Positions 33,656 to 47,070 of a stretch of DNA of 64,000 bases are shown here, one piece after another. A model generated the notes under the pieces. The model saw only the letters and a list, made by a program, of their open reading frames with translations. It did no database searches and was not told the origin of the DNA. A program made the position numbers and the translations under genes. Source of the DNA: Arenicola marina (lineage: Eukaryota; Annelida; Polychaeta; Arenicolidae); the NCBI GenBank assembly GCA_964019135.1, contig OZ025260.1:26778254-26842253 (forward strand), written 5' to 3'. The stretch's first letter is position 1; every line of letters begins with the position of its first letter.

Positions 33656-33949
33656 TTGTGTGGCCCTATTTTTACGCAGCATGTGACGTTTGTATCCATA
33701 CCGTCCCTGAACCAAACACACCGAATAGTACTTGTCGACCTCCGCACATTGTTTATGACACCGAACTGTTCCTTCGTGGTGACGCCATTGGCGGAAATGG
33801 TAGAAGCTGTTAACCTTTTTAATACTCACACATGGAAAACACAGTGGTTTTGTAGTTTGACCGTCAATGGTCGCTGGCCGGTATTTATGACGATATCTTC
33901 ATCACATTCGTTACCAGGACATATCCGACCAGCGCTACTACAGATTTAA
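33656..33949 (+). CDS. U-associated ORF, copy 1, hypothetical
   Basis: A 97-codon frame sharing the stretch around THRIVLVDLRTLFMTPNC with the frames at 40716-40985 and 48295-48612. A deletion removed the start equivalent to theirs, including the hydrophobic N-terminal segment, so this copy looks damaged. Differences among the copies are mostly replacements. Confidence 0.2.
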   Translation: MCGPIFTQHVTFVSIPSLNQTHRIVLVDLRTLFMTPNCSFVVTPLAEMVEAVNLFNTHTWKTQWFCSLTVNGRWPVFMTISSSHSLPGHIRPALLQI

Positions 33950-34837
33950 AAAAAGCAGACGTACAAACATTGATAATTTAAAATTTATATCTATGCTCCA
34001 TAGAATGTATTTATTCCACCAGAATGCCAATAAACGATTCCACAGCAAATGTATGCATGATTTCAACTGAAAAATAAACGACAATTCGATCAGTATGTTA
34101 TTTTGACTTTTATCTCTGTCGCGGCTACTCGTTTCTTCAGTTTTTAAAACTGTATATCCTGTCGTATGGCTGGCATTCTTTAGAAATATACAAAACATAT
34201 ACGTCGAACAATACAGAGGAAATTAAATAAATAGTTCATAGTTCGGATTAAATGATGATAACGTTTCCAAACACGTTCTACTCACTTACCCATCATATTC
34301 CATCATACTTCATTTGCTGTAAATTAATATGCAGCCTTTGGTAAAAGGTTGCTCATTGGAAGACGGACTTGGCCCTTGATGTGAATTTGCGCATGATCCT
34401 GGAGGGTGGCAACAGGACAAGACGAGACAATCCGTTCTCATTACCACGAAGTAGGTGGATTTCGCTGGACTAGACCATAGGCTAAGATACGGCAAGGAGG
34501 ATGCCTATAAACTGCACAGCTCAGGCCCAAGACACCTGCCATATATCAATGCATTAGGCTCACATTTGCATGTAGCTCCATTGTATCGTTGCAACACGTT
34601 GCTCACATGCCACCCTCCCCTTTTTACTAGTATCGCTTTCTACGTTCCATCGGTATTGGATGTCACCACCCCCGCCCCCCCCCCTCATCCGCCACGCTGA
34701 TGACGCATAGTGGCGCGGAATTGACAAAAGACACATTGCAGCACCCGCTTCGACGACAGTTAATCCACAATCATCTGATATTTTTCATGCCCAGTGCATT
34801 GGTAGGCATAATAGTAGGTAATATTTAGATCATCATT

Positions 34838-34862
34838 CATGAATCATGAATCATGAATCATA
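34838..34862 (+). repeat. 9-bp tandem repeat (ATCATGAAT)
   Basis: Equivalent of 15291-15315, at the start of block W. Confidence 0.85.
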
Positions 34863-35569
34863 GATTCGTCATCTCAAGTATCCCAGAGGGTATAATCATA
34901 TCGTCCCCTGAATATCCGGTGTTATAGCTGTACTCGGGATCGGGTCTGCTCGGGATTATATTACATGAGAACACTGTCAGGTTATTGAAATCATTGGCGC
35001 CACGTACCGCTCCAAGCGGCATGCAGTGGCTGAAAGAGGCACGAATGTTTTTTTTGGTTATTCCTTGTTTGGTTAGTTCTTCCGCTTGTTATGGAAATCG
35101 GAACTTTCAGTCGATACATCAGGTATAATTCGGTCAAAGAAATTCACGACCATTACCCAAATGTAATTACCATGCACTAAGAAATGCTGTCAAGCATTGA
35201 ATCTCTGGAGACAACAAATATCATTTCAGATGACGCTGTGTTGAACCTATTAGCTCCATAGGTGATCTCATTGCCTGTTTTTCAAAATAACCGTGATTGT
35301 TGATCAATAACTCAAAACGCCTGATTACCAGTTCCTTGGATTTGTATGGGATCTAATGCTAAGGAGGTCCACAAAAAATGCCTACCATTTTTGTATATCC
35401 CTTTCATAGAACGCTGTCCTCTCCTCTCTCAATGTTAGCTCGACGGACTGGTCACATTCCTGTTTGTTGGTTGTGTATATCTAAAAAAGGCTTATGAAGC
35501 CGTTGGTTCAGATATAGCAAGGAAAATGGCTGATTAAAGATCTGTGTGGGTGCATCCATCGTTTAGGGA

Positions 35570-35794
35570 TTATCTCGCGTGGTGTACAAACATGGCCGCG
35601 TAAGCACAGATCGACTTTTGTTCGGTCATAACCGTCATACAAATTACGTATCTATCGCTTTTTCGATAAAACCTCATGGAAAGGAAGATACAAACTACAG
35701 AGCAAATATGACACCATTTGGTACCTTCTGGTATGGCATTAGCCAATAATTCATGAGATAATAAGGGTGGCGTTAAAAATGATACATATATCAT
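35570..35794 (-). CDS. Short ORF of block W, copy 2, hypothetical
   Basis: 74 codons, same frame as 16028-16246. The C-terminal 25 codons are the most similar part (VICMTVMTEQKSICAY). See 16028 for the arguments against constraint. Confidence 0.15.
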   Translation of the reverse strand: MIYVSFLTPPLLSHELLANAIPEGTKWCHICSVVCIFLSMRFYRKSDRYVICMTVMTEQKSICAYAAMFVHHAR

Positions 35795-35974
35795 GATTGC
35801 TCATCACGTGGTCATTACTATGAGTGGCTATCTAACAGCGAGTGAACGATACTTCATACGGATATTAATGCCGTGTGTCTGCACATGTGTCCTAAGTACC
35901 ATATGTACAATATTATGCTCAAGATGCTAAAAACTGGGGATCTTTAAAAAAAACAACTCTAAAGTGATATGGCG

Positions 35975-36155
35975 AATATCTCGGAATTCACAGACTGCCA
36001 TAACGGATCGGGATAAATAGGGAAAGGGTCTTCAAGTTAAAAACAGACACAGTGTGCCCAGACACTGGCAACAGGTAATCGCAAATCTTCAAGAATTTCT
36101 GAATGCCAATCGCATAGATTTAAACTGATATCCCCCGACGCCCTTCCAAATAGCT
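35975..36155 (-). repeat. Inverted-repeat arm, right, unit 2
   Basis: Partner of 31547-31830. The inner part of the arm seen in unit 1 is eroded here. Outer end at AGCT (36152-36155), so the enclosed segment is about 4.6 kb. Confidence 0.7.
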
Positions 36156-39100
36156 CGCCAGATGCGGGGTTCCACCACATATTTCATTACAGTAGTTCTA
36201 TTTCGATAACCTGACTTAATTGATTGTTTTCTACCACAACGCCTCTTCATCATATCAGGTTTGTTACAACGAGTGGGCCTGATAACGTGGCTGGTATTGC
36301 AAGAACTGGTTAGGAACTGACACATGCATCGTCTCATCAAAAAATATTCGGCGATGAGAAAAGGGTGTGGTAACATGTGGTTGATATTGTGGCAAATTGT
36401 TGCAAATAGGGAGCTTACGCAATTATATAATTCGGGAGACATTCATTGATCAGAATTTTCCCCTGCACTGCTAAATTAGTCACATTTGGTTTATTGAGAG
36501 ATACTGATTAATCATTGATGCCTCTTTACGGTACTCAGGACGTCTTGATAGAATATGCAAACACCAGAGCACTCATTCCCTTTCAAAACGTGATGCTTAT
36601 GGGGGTCTCTCAGTTACCGAGCGCTATCAAATTCTATTCATGTTTGCGCCGAATAGACATGGTCATTATTTCGTTTTTGTCTTCTACTGTCGCATCCCGT
36701 TACCTCATCCTCGCTATCTCACACCGCTTAACATTCACGCTGGGTTAGTTAATCACACCCTTGGGGGTTAATTACAGTGAATACCTAGTTTTGTATGCTG
36801 AGCAGCCTTTTGGATAGCCACGTCTTTATATGTAATTGGTGCAAACCCATGTAGTTAACGAAGGCGATTAAGTTACCTTTAAACGGAACGTTATTAAAGC
36901 CTGCATGGATCAAAATTCATCATAAATACAATTATTCAGAGCGATCCAGTACGCCTTAAGCCTGTTGGCAATCGAGGGGCATGCATTTTAATTACAAAAC
37001 ATTGTACTTATTGTAATTTGTACTTATTTTTCTTTGTGAATCAATCGCGATCCCTTCGCTGGGATAGATCCATAATTTCCACAATCCATTATACTGGCCT
37101 CTGGTGTTATCCGAATTCACTTCACGAGTCCCCTAAGGTCAGCGACAATCTAAAGCAATATTAAAGAACGTCAGCTCTAATTTTGTCCCAAGGGGCGTCC
37201 GACCTCCCTCGAGGGCTGTTACACGCCGACCGTGCATTCCATCATGACGACAGAAAACATAGGCAAAGTAAAATAATAGGGAATAGCCAGGGAATAGTAC
37301 CCTGCACACTACCTATTTAATGACGGTTTTGACATGATGGCTTTCATGAGGCCCATGAAATGACTGAGCTACAGCAGCGCCGGCTGATCACTCTTCGATT
37401 ATCTGGCATTGTCCAGTTTTATTCCAGTGAGCGTCCATGTAATCCACGTTGACATCACTTTCATCCCAACCGCACATCTGACTTGGAAGCTATGAAATAT
37501 ACCCAGACCCGTGTTTCATTCTGATGTAGTATGGGCAAAAACTAAGGAATGGTAAATCGTCGCAGATTAATATCACGTTCAATTTTGCTTCATGGTAATA
37601 TTGTATCCATTATATTCGAAAACAATTTGCCTGTCAATTTCTGATTTTTTTTTGTTATTCAAATCAACGAACGGCCAGCATTTCCAATTCGTGTGATTTA
37701 ATTATAAAATCCTTGGGGTGACACATAGTTCTCCATTATGCGAACCAGAAAGCTGAGCACAAAATCAACAGTTGGCATTGGGTTCATGCACTATGGGCCG
37801 GCGATATGAAGGCAACAGAATCGTAATTGTGCTTGCTTGTAAGGGTTATCTCACTTCCCGCCGCAGGATGTTTTCCGGGACGCCTTTGGATATACCATTA
37901 GCCAATTACTGGTGTTCGACCGCGAGCGGCCCCTGTAGTTAGACGGCGCCAATAGCCATGACAAATGACCCAATTAAATGGCTGCTGTAAGTGTCGGGGC
38001 CGTGCTGGCCTAGCGAGACATGGGAGTCCCTGAAGACATGGAAACATGGCCGGCTGTCATGAAGGCAGCCATATATTACGGAATTCATTGGACAGGTACT
38101 ATTGCCGCCGAAGATCGCCCTGCGACGATGACCTTTAGAGCCCACTGTTTTGGCTGGGGTGAAGGTCTGTTTAGATTTAAAGGCCATTCGCTGTCCCAAT
38201 TGGGTCGCCCTAGTGGTCATCGTACGCTGAGGTAATATCTATTAGTAGAGGACTTTTTCGTATTTTGGTAAGTGAATCTCTCGAAGAAATACGCAACGGA
38301 AAGGGACCCCTTGTTGCTGTGTTGTTGACCAAACAGCAACTCTAATATTGGGAGTATAGTATGTGTGTTAAAGTCATCCAGCCACTTGCAGCATGACTGG
38401 CTAATCGTCTTTAGATCTGCAACTCAATGTCGGGAAGTAATTTTAGAGAATACACATGGCACGTACTATTGATACGCTATGGTCTGGTCTCCAGTCTTTG
38501 GATAACAACATACATACAAATGTCAACCAAGTGTAAGCCAATGCGTTTTTGAGTGATTAACTAACCACTATGTGGTCAGGTGAATTACTATGACCTTTGT
38601 GGTTTTGGATGATGGGGTGCATGGATGTACCAAATCGGTATGGGAGTATCACATCGCGACAATACACGACTTCGCAATTATACGCCATCTTGGAAAAATC
38701 GAGACTGGCGCAAAGAGTTATGGGAAATATTTTGGTGTTATCTTGACTTTTTCTATGGAGATAAATACAATATTTCCACGTTATTGTCAAGGCATGTATA
38801 AAATTAATGAGCGTATCTAACTTCCATTCAGATTACGTAACTTTTCCGTCACATAGATGACACTATTTCATGTTTAAATGTCTACAAAAAACGTTGTCAG
38901 GCGATGACGCCATCTTGACATCTCGCAAAGACCAAAATAATACCCAGAAAGCATTGCACATGCAGTGGCGCCTCACGGTGGCAAAATTGGAACTACGATT
39001 AGCGAAGTGGTCTATGGAAAGGGTCTCGGAAAGTAAGAGTCTTTTTCGAGAATTATCTGGGCCCTTTGCGAAGACAAGCCTGCGACTTTAATCCTACAGA

Positions 39101-39585
39101 GACAGTGAGGCTTGGTCTGGCCTAACAGAGCACACTCGACAAGAGCCAAATACGCTAATGTACCAAGGATAGCAGTGTTACTGGTACATATATTAAACTC
39201 ATCCCTTTCAATTTCGGACCAATGGACAATTAACCTGCAAACTTTCTGCTAACATGTTCCTTGCGGTTAAGCGTAGTCCTGACCACCCAGACTGAGCTAT
39301 GTGTCTTTTATTCTGCGAGCCACACGGACGTAAATATTAACTCGCCCAACAGCGACTCACAGCCGATAATAGGATACCGGGAAAAGCCGCACTGACCGTG
39401 CCATGGGCAGCTTTCATAACCCTATCAGGGCTTACGTATGCACGCCAGCGGAATTACGGGATTCTCCGTCCTATTCCAATTAGATTAGATTCCAAATAGC
39501 CATATCTTTGCACATCTATGATGATGGAACTGCTAAGACCATGCATAAGATACGACGTCTAGGATCAATAATATCACAAATTGAT

Positions 39586-40165
39586 TGCTGAAATACTTTG
39601 TACAGAGTCAGCCCAAGTGGTCGATGCTACTCCGATTGAGTCATGTTGGACATAGCAACTGTGCTTATATGAAAAATATTCAACAACTAATTAAACACGA
39701 TTTTGGTTGAGAACGTGCCGTTGTCTCAATTAAATAGACTTGAGAATCCACCCATGGTTACAAATTACCCCAGTTTTAGAACCCAAATCGAGTTAGAAGC
39801 CCAGATCTAGTTGAAACGCCAAATCTAATTGGGAACTCAACCGTCTTTGAGAACCTTAAATTGGTTGATAAACCTTTCACTATTGACAACACAGCCCTGC
39901 GTGACAACCCAACCTTCGTGAACAAACCAGGCCTGGTTGACAGGCCTGGTTGACAACCCAACCCTGGTTGATGACCCAACTCTGGTTACGAGCCCTCCCG
40001 TTGTTAGAAACTCAGCCCTGGTTGAGAACCACACCTGCGATGATGACCAAACTGAGATGAGAACCCGCATCTGGTTGACAACCCTAACCTAGATGAGAAT
40101 TGTCTCATCGCTGGCTGAGAACCGGCCCAAAGATGAAAATTACCCCACCCCCTGAAACAGCCTCC
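39586..40165. repeat. Block T, long degenerate minisatellite, copy 4
   Basis: Colinear with 21606-22185. Contains repeated CCTGGTTGACA phrases. Confidence 0.75.
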
Positions 40166-40620
40166 CATAAGCCTACATACAGGATTATCATATCGCCACA
40201 GCGTCCGTGTCCGTCCCATGAGCGACAAGTAGTACTCCTACTTCCCGGTCCTGGCGCTCTTGGCAGTCGTGTACCCTGCTGAGGAGGAAGATTCACGTGT
40301 TATGGCCTCGTTTATTCATTAGAAACCGATGAGATATCATTCCACCATTACTTTGGCTAGCCAGCGCCGCCCAGCGAAGCGAGCAAATGGTGGCTCCATC
40401 TATTGGATCACGTAACACCCTCTGAACGTTGTGCGACAAAAAAATCGTTCGCACGTGCGCGAAGATTGGCATGAGACGTACGTAGGCTTCAAGGTAATGG
40501 AACGCTGCTCGTCATGTCAACATCATGACGTCATCAAGATGACAGGTACCAAACGGGCTCGTTTCTTCCCGACCATTAGTCCCGGCGAGATATAAACACG
40601 CGAAGAAGCTTCTCCGGCTA
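40166..40620 (+). promoter_or_regulatory. Block U promoter-like module, copy 4 (most complete)
   Basis: E-box CGCACGTGCG (40450-40459), perfect CRE TGACGTCA (40526-40533) and TATA box in GATATAAACACGCG (40591-40596), followed 120 bases later by an ATG at 40716. Spacing of CRE to TATA is about 60 bases, as in many animal promoters. The hairpin segment CCACCATT...AATGGTGG lies upstream at about 40340-40395. Confidence 0.45.
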
Positions 40621-40715
40621 ATAAAAGATTGCCACGAAAGCACCTTACATCCGTTGTAACGAGATCGGAGCCTTAGCTGTCCGGCGCGTTCGTCCCCTTT
40701 GTACTAAATAGATAC

Positions 40716-40985
40716 ATGGGACAACGCTACTATTTTGTGGCCCTACTTTTATGCAGCTTGCCATATTGGTGGCATCATCGGACGTTTGTATCCATCCAGT
40801 CCGTGGACCAAGCTCATCGAATTGTGCTTGCCAACGTCCATACATTGTTTATGACACCAAACTCTTCCTTCGCGGTGACGCTATTGGCGGACATGGTAGA
40901 CATTGTTAACCTTTTAAACGTTCAGATATGGAGAACACGGTGGTTTGTTGCTTGGTGGTCAATGGCCGTTGGCGGGTATAAATAA
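40716..40985 (+). CDS. U-associated ORF, copy 2, hypothetical
   Basis: An 89-codon frame starting MGQRYYFVALLLCSLPYWWHH, which has the look of a signal peptide or signal anchor. No known domain was recognised. It follows the module at 40166-40620. Comparison with 48295-48612 over the first 65 codons shows mostly replacement differences (for example D/N, A/T, N/D, S/C), so recent protein constraint is not supported. It could be the 5' end of a spliced gene or chance. Confidence 0.25.
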   Translation: MGQRYYFVALLLCSLPYWWHHRTFVSIQSVDQAHRIVLANVHTLFMTPNSSFAVTLLADMVDIVNLLNVQIWRTRWFVAWWSMAVGGYK

Positions 40986-43059
40986 TGTTTTCTTCGTCGC
41001 ATTCGTTACTGGGACATGTCCGCCTGAATAACTACTATAGATGCAGAAACAGTGGGATAAAACTATTTCCCGGCAGGTACAGGAAGTCTATTGCCATTGG
41101 CAAAAGCAGAGACACAGATATTGATCATTATACCTATGCCCCTTATTCCACACCAAACGTATGCATTCGGCCTTATAATGTCCATTACAGAATGACACGA
41201 TAGTTATATAATTATAATTTTTATGTATGTTTGCGGCGTCTCCTGTAATCAGTGTTTGAACATTTATGTCCTGTAATATCACTAATATTCTTCAGAAATA
41301 TACAGCATAAGTAACGTTAATAAAAAATATGCAATAACTACCGTCCCCATCGAATGATAAGAAGGAAGCGTTTTGCACAAAAACCTATATATACTCGGTT
41401 GTATTTATGGCTACACAGAGAAGTAACCACTCAAGGCATTGGAAATACGGCCGGTCACGCACAACATATAATAATTGAGCATTGTTAATAGCGCGGAAGT
41501 ACCCAAGTTACATATCGTTCTCTCATTGTTCCTTCCACTTGCTTGGTATGGAAACGTTGGGGACCCGGTATCTAAGGCGGAAAGATTATTAATCATTGTC
41601 TCGGCATGGCCAATAAAATTACTATTGTGATCCCAAAACATAATAATGTCATTCAATAAATTGTCTGTAACTATCGCAAGAAATACATATACGTATTATG
41701 AACTTAGAGTTCGGATATGCATATGATTTGAACTCGGTTGTCGATAATTTTCCACTCGGCCCTCGCACGATCTTTCCACGAGTTACCATCAGGGAATATT
41801 GCCAAGCACTTACCCATTATAACCCTCCATACTTCATTCGCCGTGAATTAATATACTGCCTTTGGTAAGAGGTTGCTAATTGGCGGACGGAATTGGCCCT
41901 TGACAGGACTTCGCACATGATTCTAGAGGGTGGCAACAGGGCAACGCGAGACAACCCGTTCTCATTACCAGGTGCATTCCGCTGGACTAGACCGCTGGGG
42001 GCTAAGATACGACACGGAGGGTGCCTATAAACTGCGCATCTCAGACCCGAGACACCAAAGCTCGCATAAATATCCAGCTATAAAACCCCACGCCTTCCAA
42101 AGATCACTGCATTAGGCTCACATATGCATGTAGCTTTGTTGTATCGTTGCAACACGTTGCTCACATGCGATCCTCTCCTTTTCTTCTAGCATCGTCTAGA
42201 CGTTGGTTCGGTATTGGATGTCACTCTCCCCCCGCCCCCACCAACCACCCCGCCTTCTCCGCCACGCTCATGACGTATTGTGGCGGGAAAATCATTTCCA
42301 AGAGACACATTGCAGCACCAACTTCGACGACAGTTTGTCTTCAATCATCTGAAGTTTTGTGTCATTCCCAGTGTATGGGTAGCCTAATAGTAGCTTAATG
42401 CGCCTAAGAAACAAGTAGCAAACCATTTAGATCCCCATCTAAAGTACCCCAGATAGTATAATCATATCGTCCAGCACCTATCCGGTGTAATAGCTGCACT
42501 GGGGTCTGGGTCTGCCCGGGATTATATTCCATGAAAACAATGTCAGCACATTGCAATTATTGGCGCCACGTACCGTCCCAAGCCAAATAGACTGGCTGGA
42601 AGAGATGTGAATGTATCTTGTTATTCCTCGTTTGGTTAATTCTTCAAAGAAATTCAAAACCATTACCCAAATGTAATTACCCTGCACTAACGAATGCTGT
42701 CAAGCATTGAATCTTTGGAGACATCAACTATCATTTCACATGACGCCGTTTTAAATCCATTAGCTCGACTGGTGATCTCATTGTCTTGATATGCTCAAAA
42801 CGACTGATTACCAGTTCATTGGATTTGTATGGCATCTAATGGTAAGCAGGTCCACACAAATACAGATCAATTTTGGATATCCCTTTCATATAATGGTGTC
42901 CTCTCCTCTCTCAATGTTAGCTCGACGGGCTGGTGACATTCCTGTTTGTTCGTTGTGTTTATCATAAAACAAGCATATGAAGCCGTTGGTTGAAATATAG
43001 AAAGGGACAATAGAAGATTAAAGACATGTCTGGGTGTCATTGCATCCATCGCCTATGGA

Positions 43060-43260
43060 TCACCCCGTGTGTTGTACAAACATGGAAGCGAAAGCCCAGA
43101 TCGGAGTTTGATCGGTCATAACCGTCATACAAATTACGTCTCGATCGCTTTTCCGATAAAACAAAGCAGAGCAAATATGACACCATTTGGTAATGTCTGG
43201 TGTGATATTAGCTAATAATTTATGAGATAACAAGAGCGACGTGAAAAATCGCTTGGTCAT
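43060..43260 (-). CDS. Short ORF of block W, copy 3, hypothetical
   Basis: 66 codons in the same frame as 16028-16246, lacking 21 bases in the hydrophobic centre, an in-frame deletion. Confidence 0.15.
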   Translation of the reverse strand: MTKRFFTSLLLSHKLLANITPDITKWCHICSALFYRKSDRDVICMTVMTDQTPIWAFASMFVQHTG

Positions 43261-43900
43261 TCCTATGAGCTATATAACATCGAGTGAACGATATTTCGCA
43301 TAATAATTAAAATAAGCACAAATAAAAAAAAATAGGGGAAAAATCATATATGTGTAACACAATATTCTTATTATTTAATGCATGACATTACATCACGCAC
43401 TAAGTACTCTATATATTACCTGCTAGATATATATATGCATATTTTACACAAGGTGATATATCTTCGTAAGAATATAAGCTCTATAAAGGTTACGTAGATG
43501 ACATTTTAGAGCGCTTCCAGGCAAGAAGCATTGGGGGAAGGGCGGAACATTCTTCACGGTATCACTTTGTTTCCTCACCGGGACCAAACCCAGTAGCGTT
43601 AGATTTTATAGAAGTTTTATATGGAGGGATGGGGCTCAAACTACAGGTAACATTCACTATTTTTTATTTTATCTTTTAGCCGAGTTCATGGGGTGTACGG
43701 CTACTGTAGCCTATTAACTACGCCACCCACCTCTCCTACTCCTCTCTCCTGCTCCACCAGTGAATGATGTACATGAATTACATGCCATATATACCCATGA
43801 CGTTTTTGCATAAATTCGCATCAACAATATATGAATGGGACAGACACATCAATCATGACTCGCAGTGGATATTTGACAACCCTTTGTTGGGTATACATCC

Positions 43901-43940
<40 letters not shown>
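43901..43940. repeat. TA microsatellite, block P copy 3
   Basis: Equivalent of 10230-10280 and 31276-31338. Confidence 0.9.
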
Positions 43941-43942
<2 letters not shown>

Positions 43943-45211
43943 ATGGATTGAAGCATTAAGGATAGCTATAAAAACGCCATAATGTTGTTGGTGTTACTGG
44001 GATGATCAGGTTGACGCTCCCGTTCGCGAACCGTACGTAAACTTAGAGCACTTGTTTCGGCATTACGTATGTTACCTATACACCCTTGTCGGTGGTCAGA
44101 CGGGCGACATCACATGAAAACATCAAAAGATCGTCAGGAAAGATGTGAAAGGGTATCAAAGACGGCCAGGTCAAAGAAATTGTCGTACAGAAACACACGG
44201 TATCTCAAGATACATATCTCATACCTCAACCGATTGTAAATTACGCTGCCGACTTGAACATAAAAACAGCTCCTCGTGTTCTGCCAACCGACGGATCCAG
44301 GTTGTTGGAGACTTTGTGTTAACTACTCTCGCCACAATGACCAACCCAGACACCATCTGTGCTTGGATAACATTCGCCCCTCCCCAAGTCCATCCCTCAT
44401 CGTTTCTTTGGGGTGCAGCTGTTGGTAAGAGCGTAGCCGTTGGCTGTGTGACCATGTGTCATGCAAATAGGGACATGGTCTATTCAGTTTTTACGGACCC
44501 GTACGAATAGCCACCATGAATTATTTAAGCAGTTAGAGCCCCCATAATCAATTTTTATGAAATGAATTAAGCCGAAAAGATATTCGATGGCTGGTTAATT
44601 TTAGATATTCTATGCCATTCCCCGTGATAATTATGTTTAAAATTTATCACTGACATTTTCCATATTGATCTTCTTTTTCTTCAAATCACCTAATGGTGCT
44701 ACAATGAATGGCTTGTTGAAATGCTGCCTACCGTTTCAGAATTAATATTGGGAGCTCATACCGTATATCACATACTGTTCAGCGAAAGTAAAAACTTGGC
44801 TACAATAAAATCGGTCGTGCGTATTCGTGCTTCGCCATCAGTCTACCACTCTGATACATGATTCACCGGGATCAGGCCAAGAAAATCTATAAATTTAATA
44901 CCCTATTCGAGCAAGTCTATCGACTATTTGCGACTACAAATGCTGTAGCTGCAGTGACCCCGGCGGAGCGGGTTTCCCGAGCAGATATATCAGAGTAACA
45001 GGTCATCTGAAGCGTGTTTATTCTTTGGGAGAATGACTCCCAATCGATCAGACCCCATGTAGTGGGAAACACGAGTTGTGGTGGATGTTCTGATTTCGAC
45101 ACACGCATCCATCACCAAGAAAACGTTTGTTTTCGTACAATTAACAACTGCCAGAGGACTGCAGTCACCTAAATATAGATTCCCTATTATCGTTGATAAC
45201 TGAACCATATT

Positions 45212-45685
45212 TTTTTTTTTTTTTTTTTTTCGTATGGAATAATTTTTTATTCAAATGTTGACAAGTAACAAGTCATTTTGACGTTTGCCACAATGCCAGA
45301 CAAACACAATTGATACACAATGCAATTCGATATGTCGCTGAACGCTGGGCTGGTGCGACATCCACAACATCACGCAACAGCGATTAGCGCCACATAATTA
45401 ACACCACGCTAAGGGTTTACAGCAAGAAGCGTTCCTTTCTGCACAACACATAAATAACGCTTCAGCGTTTTACCGTTACCCCGGCAACGTACCCCAAGCA
45501 GCTGCAGTTTATTACACCGTTTGCACTTTATCACAGGGCTTGCGTCATCAGCCCAGACACATACTATTCACCTCACACAGTCACAGTTTTACTGTTAAGT
45601 CACCAGACGTTGAATGCTTTACTCCAAACTTTACACATACATATATATATATAAACACAACAGGTCGTCAATTTAGCGAGACTTA
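45212..45685 (-). mobile_element. Retroposed sequence with poly(A) tail
   Basis: Read on the minus strand it ends in about 20 A, preceded 15-20 bases earlier by AATAAA. It is flanked by AACCATATT on both sides (45203-45211 and 45686-45694), a target duplication of at least 9 bases. The equivalent place in unit 1 (about 11475) is uninterrupted. The body has no long ORF and was not recognised; it has a small hairpin GGGCT...AGCCC. It could be a LINE 3' end, a SINE or a processed copy of a non-coding transcript. Confidence 0.75.
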
Positions 45686-46537
45686 AACCATATTAGCCAA
45701 CTGCCGGAAATAAGCGAAAAGCCCCAATGCAGCTTAATGGTTATATGTCTGTCTATGTTTCGCATAGATATATATATCCATGTGTTTTTTCCACACAAAG
45801 CTGCACCGGAGATAATTTCGGGGAATTTAAGAACAAATATGAAACAGCAACGAATCATCGTTATTTTTCGTTATTTCATCTGTGGACTTCTATCAATGCC
45901 TGGTTTCTTCTATGCGAATGATTTTCGACATTACAAGATTCCATTTTTTTGACTACACAAAAATATAGGAATCGCTCACATACGGGCATTATCTTTGTCT
46001 CGACGCCCCCACGTAGATCAAATTAGGATGTAGTTATAAGATACGAACTCTCTTTGACTCGCGAAAACAACTGTTAATTAGAATGAAATTATGGCTTCAC
46101 TAAATGGATGTATGGAATTTCCACCATATCCTCCTGGGCCGCGTCTCTGGTAGGGACCTTTACAACAAGAATGTGTCCATATGAACCTGCTAAGAGCTCC
46201 ATAACCCCCGTAGTGCCATTTCCGGAGGTGGCCAGTAAATGGTATTCAGGTTTTGTCGGTAATAAAACCAGTTTCCTCACAGTAGCAAAGAGATGGAGCT
46301 CTTAACAATAAAACCAGCTGCGTGGATGTGAACCCAGGGATCCATATCAACTCCCACTTCCTCTTGTTATTCCCATAAATAAAGTTAATAGCAGCTGCTT
46401 CTATTTTCCTGGTGCATGCATGCATGCAGTTCTTATAACTTGGCCGGTGGCGAGCATGGGTGCTTGAAAGTTGAGACATACCCACATGCAACAGAAGGAG
46501 TGAATCAACACATTGTCCAATACCTGCTATTGGTCAC

Positions 46538-46690
46538 AGCTAGAAGAGGGGAAGAAATACCTTTTTCGATCTCCGCGATTGGCCTCCAGAATTTTTTTGA
46601 GATATGCGATTAGCTGTCGGCAATGTTTGGGGTTCGTTATTCGTACATCGAAAACCCATTCCCTATTTACTGCGATACGTTATAGCAGTC
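46538..46690 (+). repeat. Inverted-repeat arm, left, unit 3
   Basis: Equivalent of 12255-12440; similarity stops at about 46690 where unrelated sequence follows. Partner at 50830-51035. Confidence 0.7.
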
Positions 46691-47070
46691 TATGACACAA
46701 TGACACAATTTCAAAAACAAGTATCCACCCACACAGTGATAATTGTCATTGGAAATCGTATTCTGGCCGTTAGTTGGTCACATGATAGATTGGGTCATAG
46801 ATTGGGTGAACGTAATATGGCCGCAAAAAACAGTATATTAGCAGAACATATATCAGCAGTATATATATGTTCATTCAAAACCAGTAATACGCTACATCCG
46901 TGGCTAGCTGATCACTTTGACCTTATTGGCCCAACAGCGTCGCACAGCATGTTTGATGTCACGCTCACGTGATATGGGGAGGACAGAGAGACGTCCATGA
47001 GTTACCGGTGTCGTTTCTGGCTCATTAACAGTCCGCGGTAAGAGTGATCATGGCGTCCACCTCTACCCCC

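Larger units (their letters stand above)
30704..43305 (+). repeat. Giant tandem repeat, unit 2 (12.6 kb, free of large insertions)
   Basis: Blocks: P 30704-32345, S 32349-32754, T-U 32755-33560, V 33560-34835, W 34836-35960, X 35960-37140, Y 37140-37780, Z 37780-39575, T-U 39576-40620, V 40620-42420, W 42420-43305. P is shorter than in units 1 and 3: the stretch equivalent to 10490-12250 is missing, with the join near 31510-31545. This unit supplies the empty sites for several insertions in units 1 and 3. Confidence 0.85.

Noticed and set aside
30704-43305. Explanation of the repeat units as uncollapsed alleles of one locus
   Set aside because: The units lie in tandem in one sequence, differ by many indels, and contain a duplicated T-U-V-W run inside each. 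Divergence looks high for alleles, though long reads would settle it.
44145-44510. A 121-codon plus-strand frame in block P
   Set aside because: The equivalent sequence in unit 1 (10510-10810) is not open in the same frame, and there is no motif.
45212-45685. Hammerhead ribozyme in the retroposon, suggested by a CTGATGA on the minus strand
   Set aside because: The GAAA and the third core strand are missing at workable distances.
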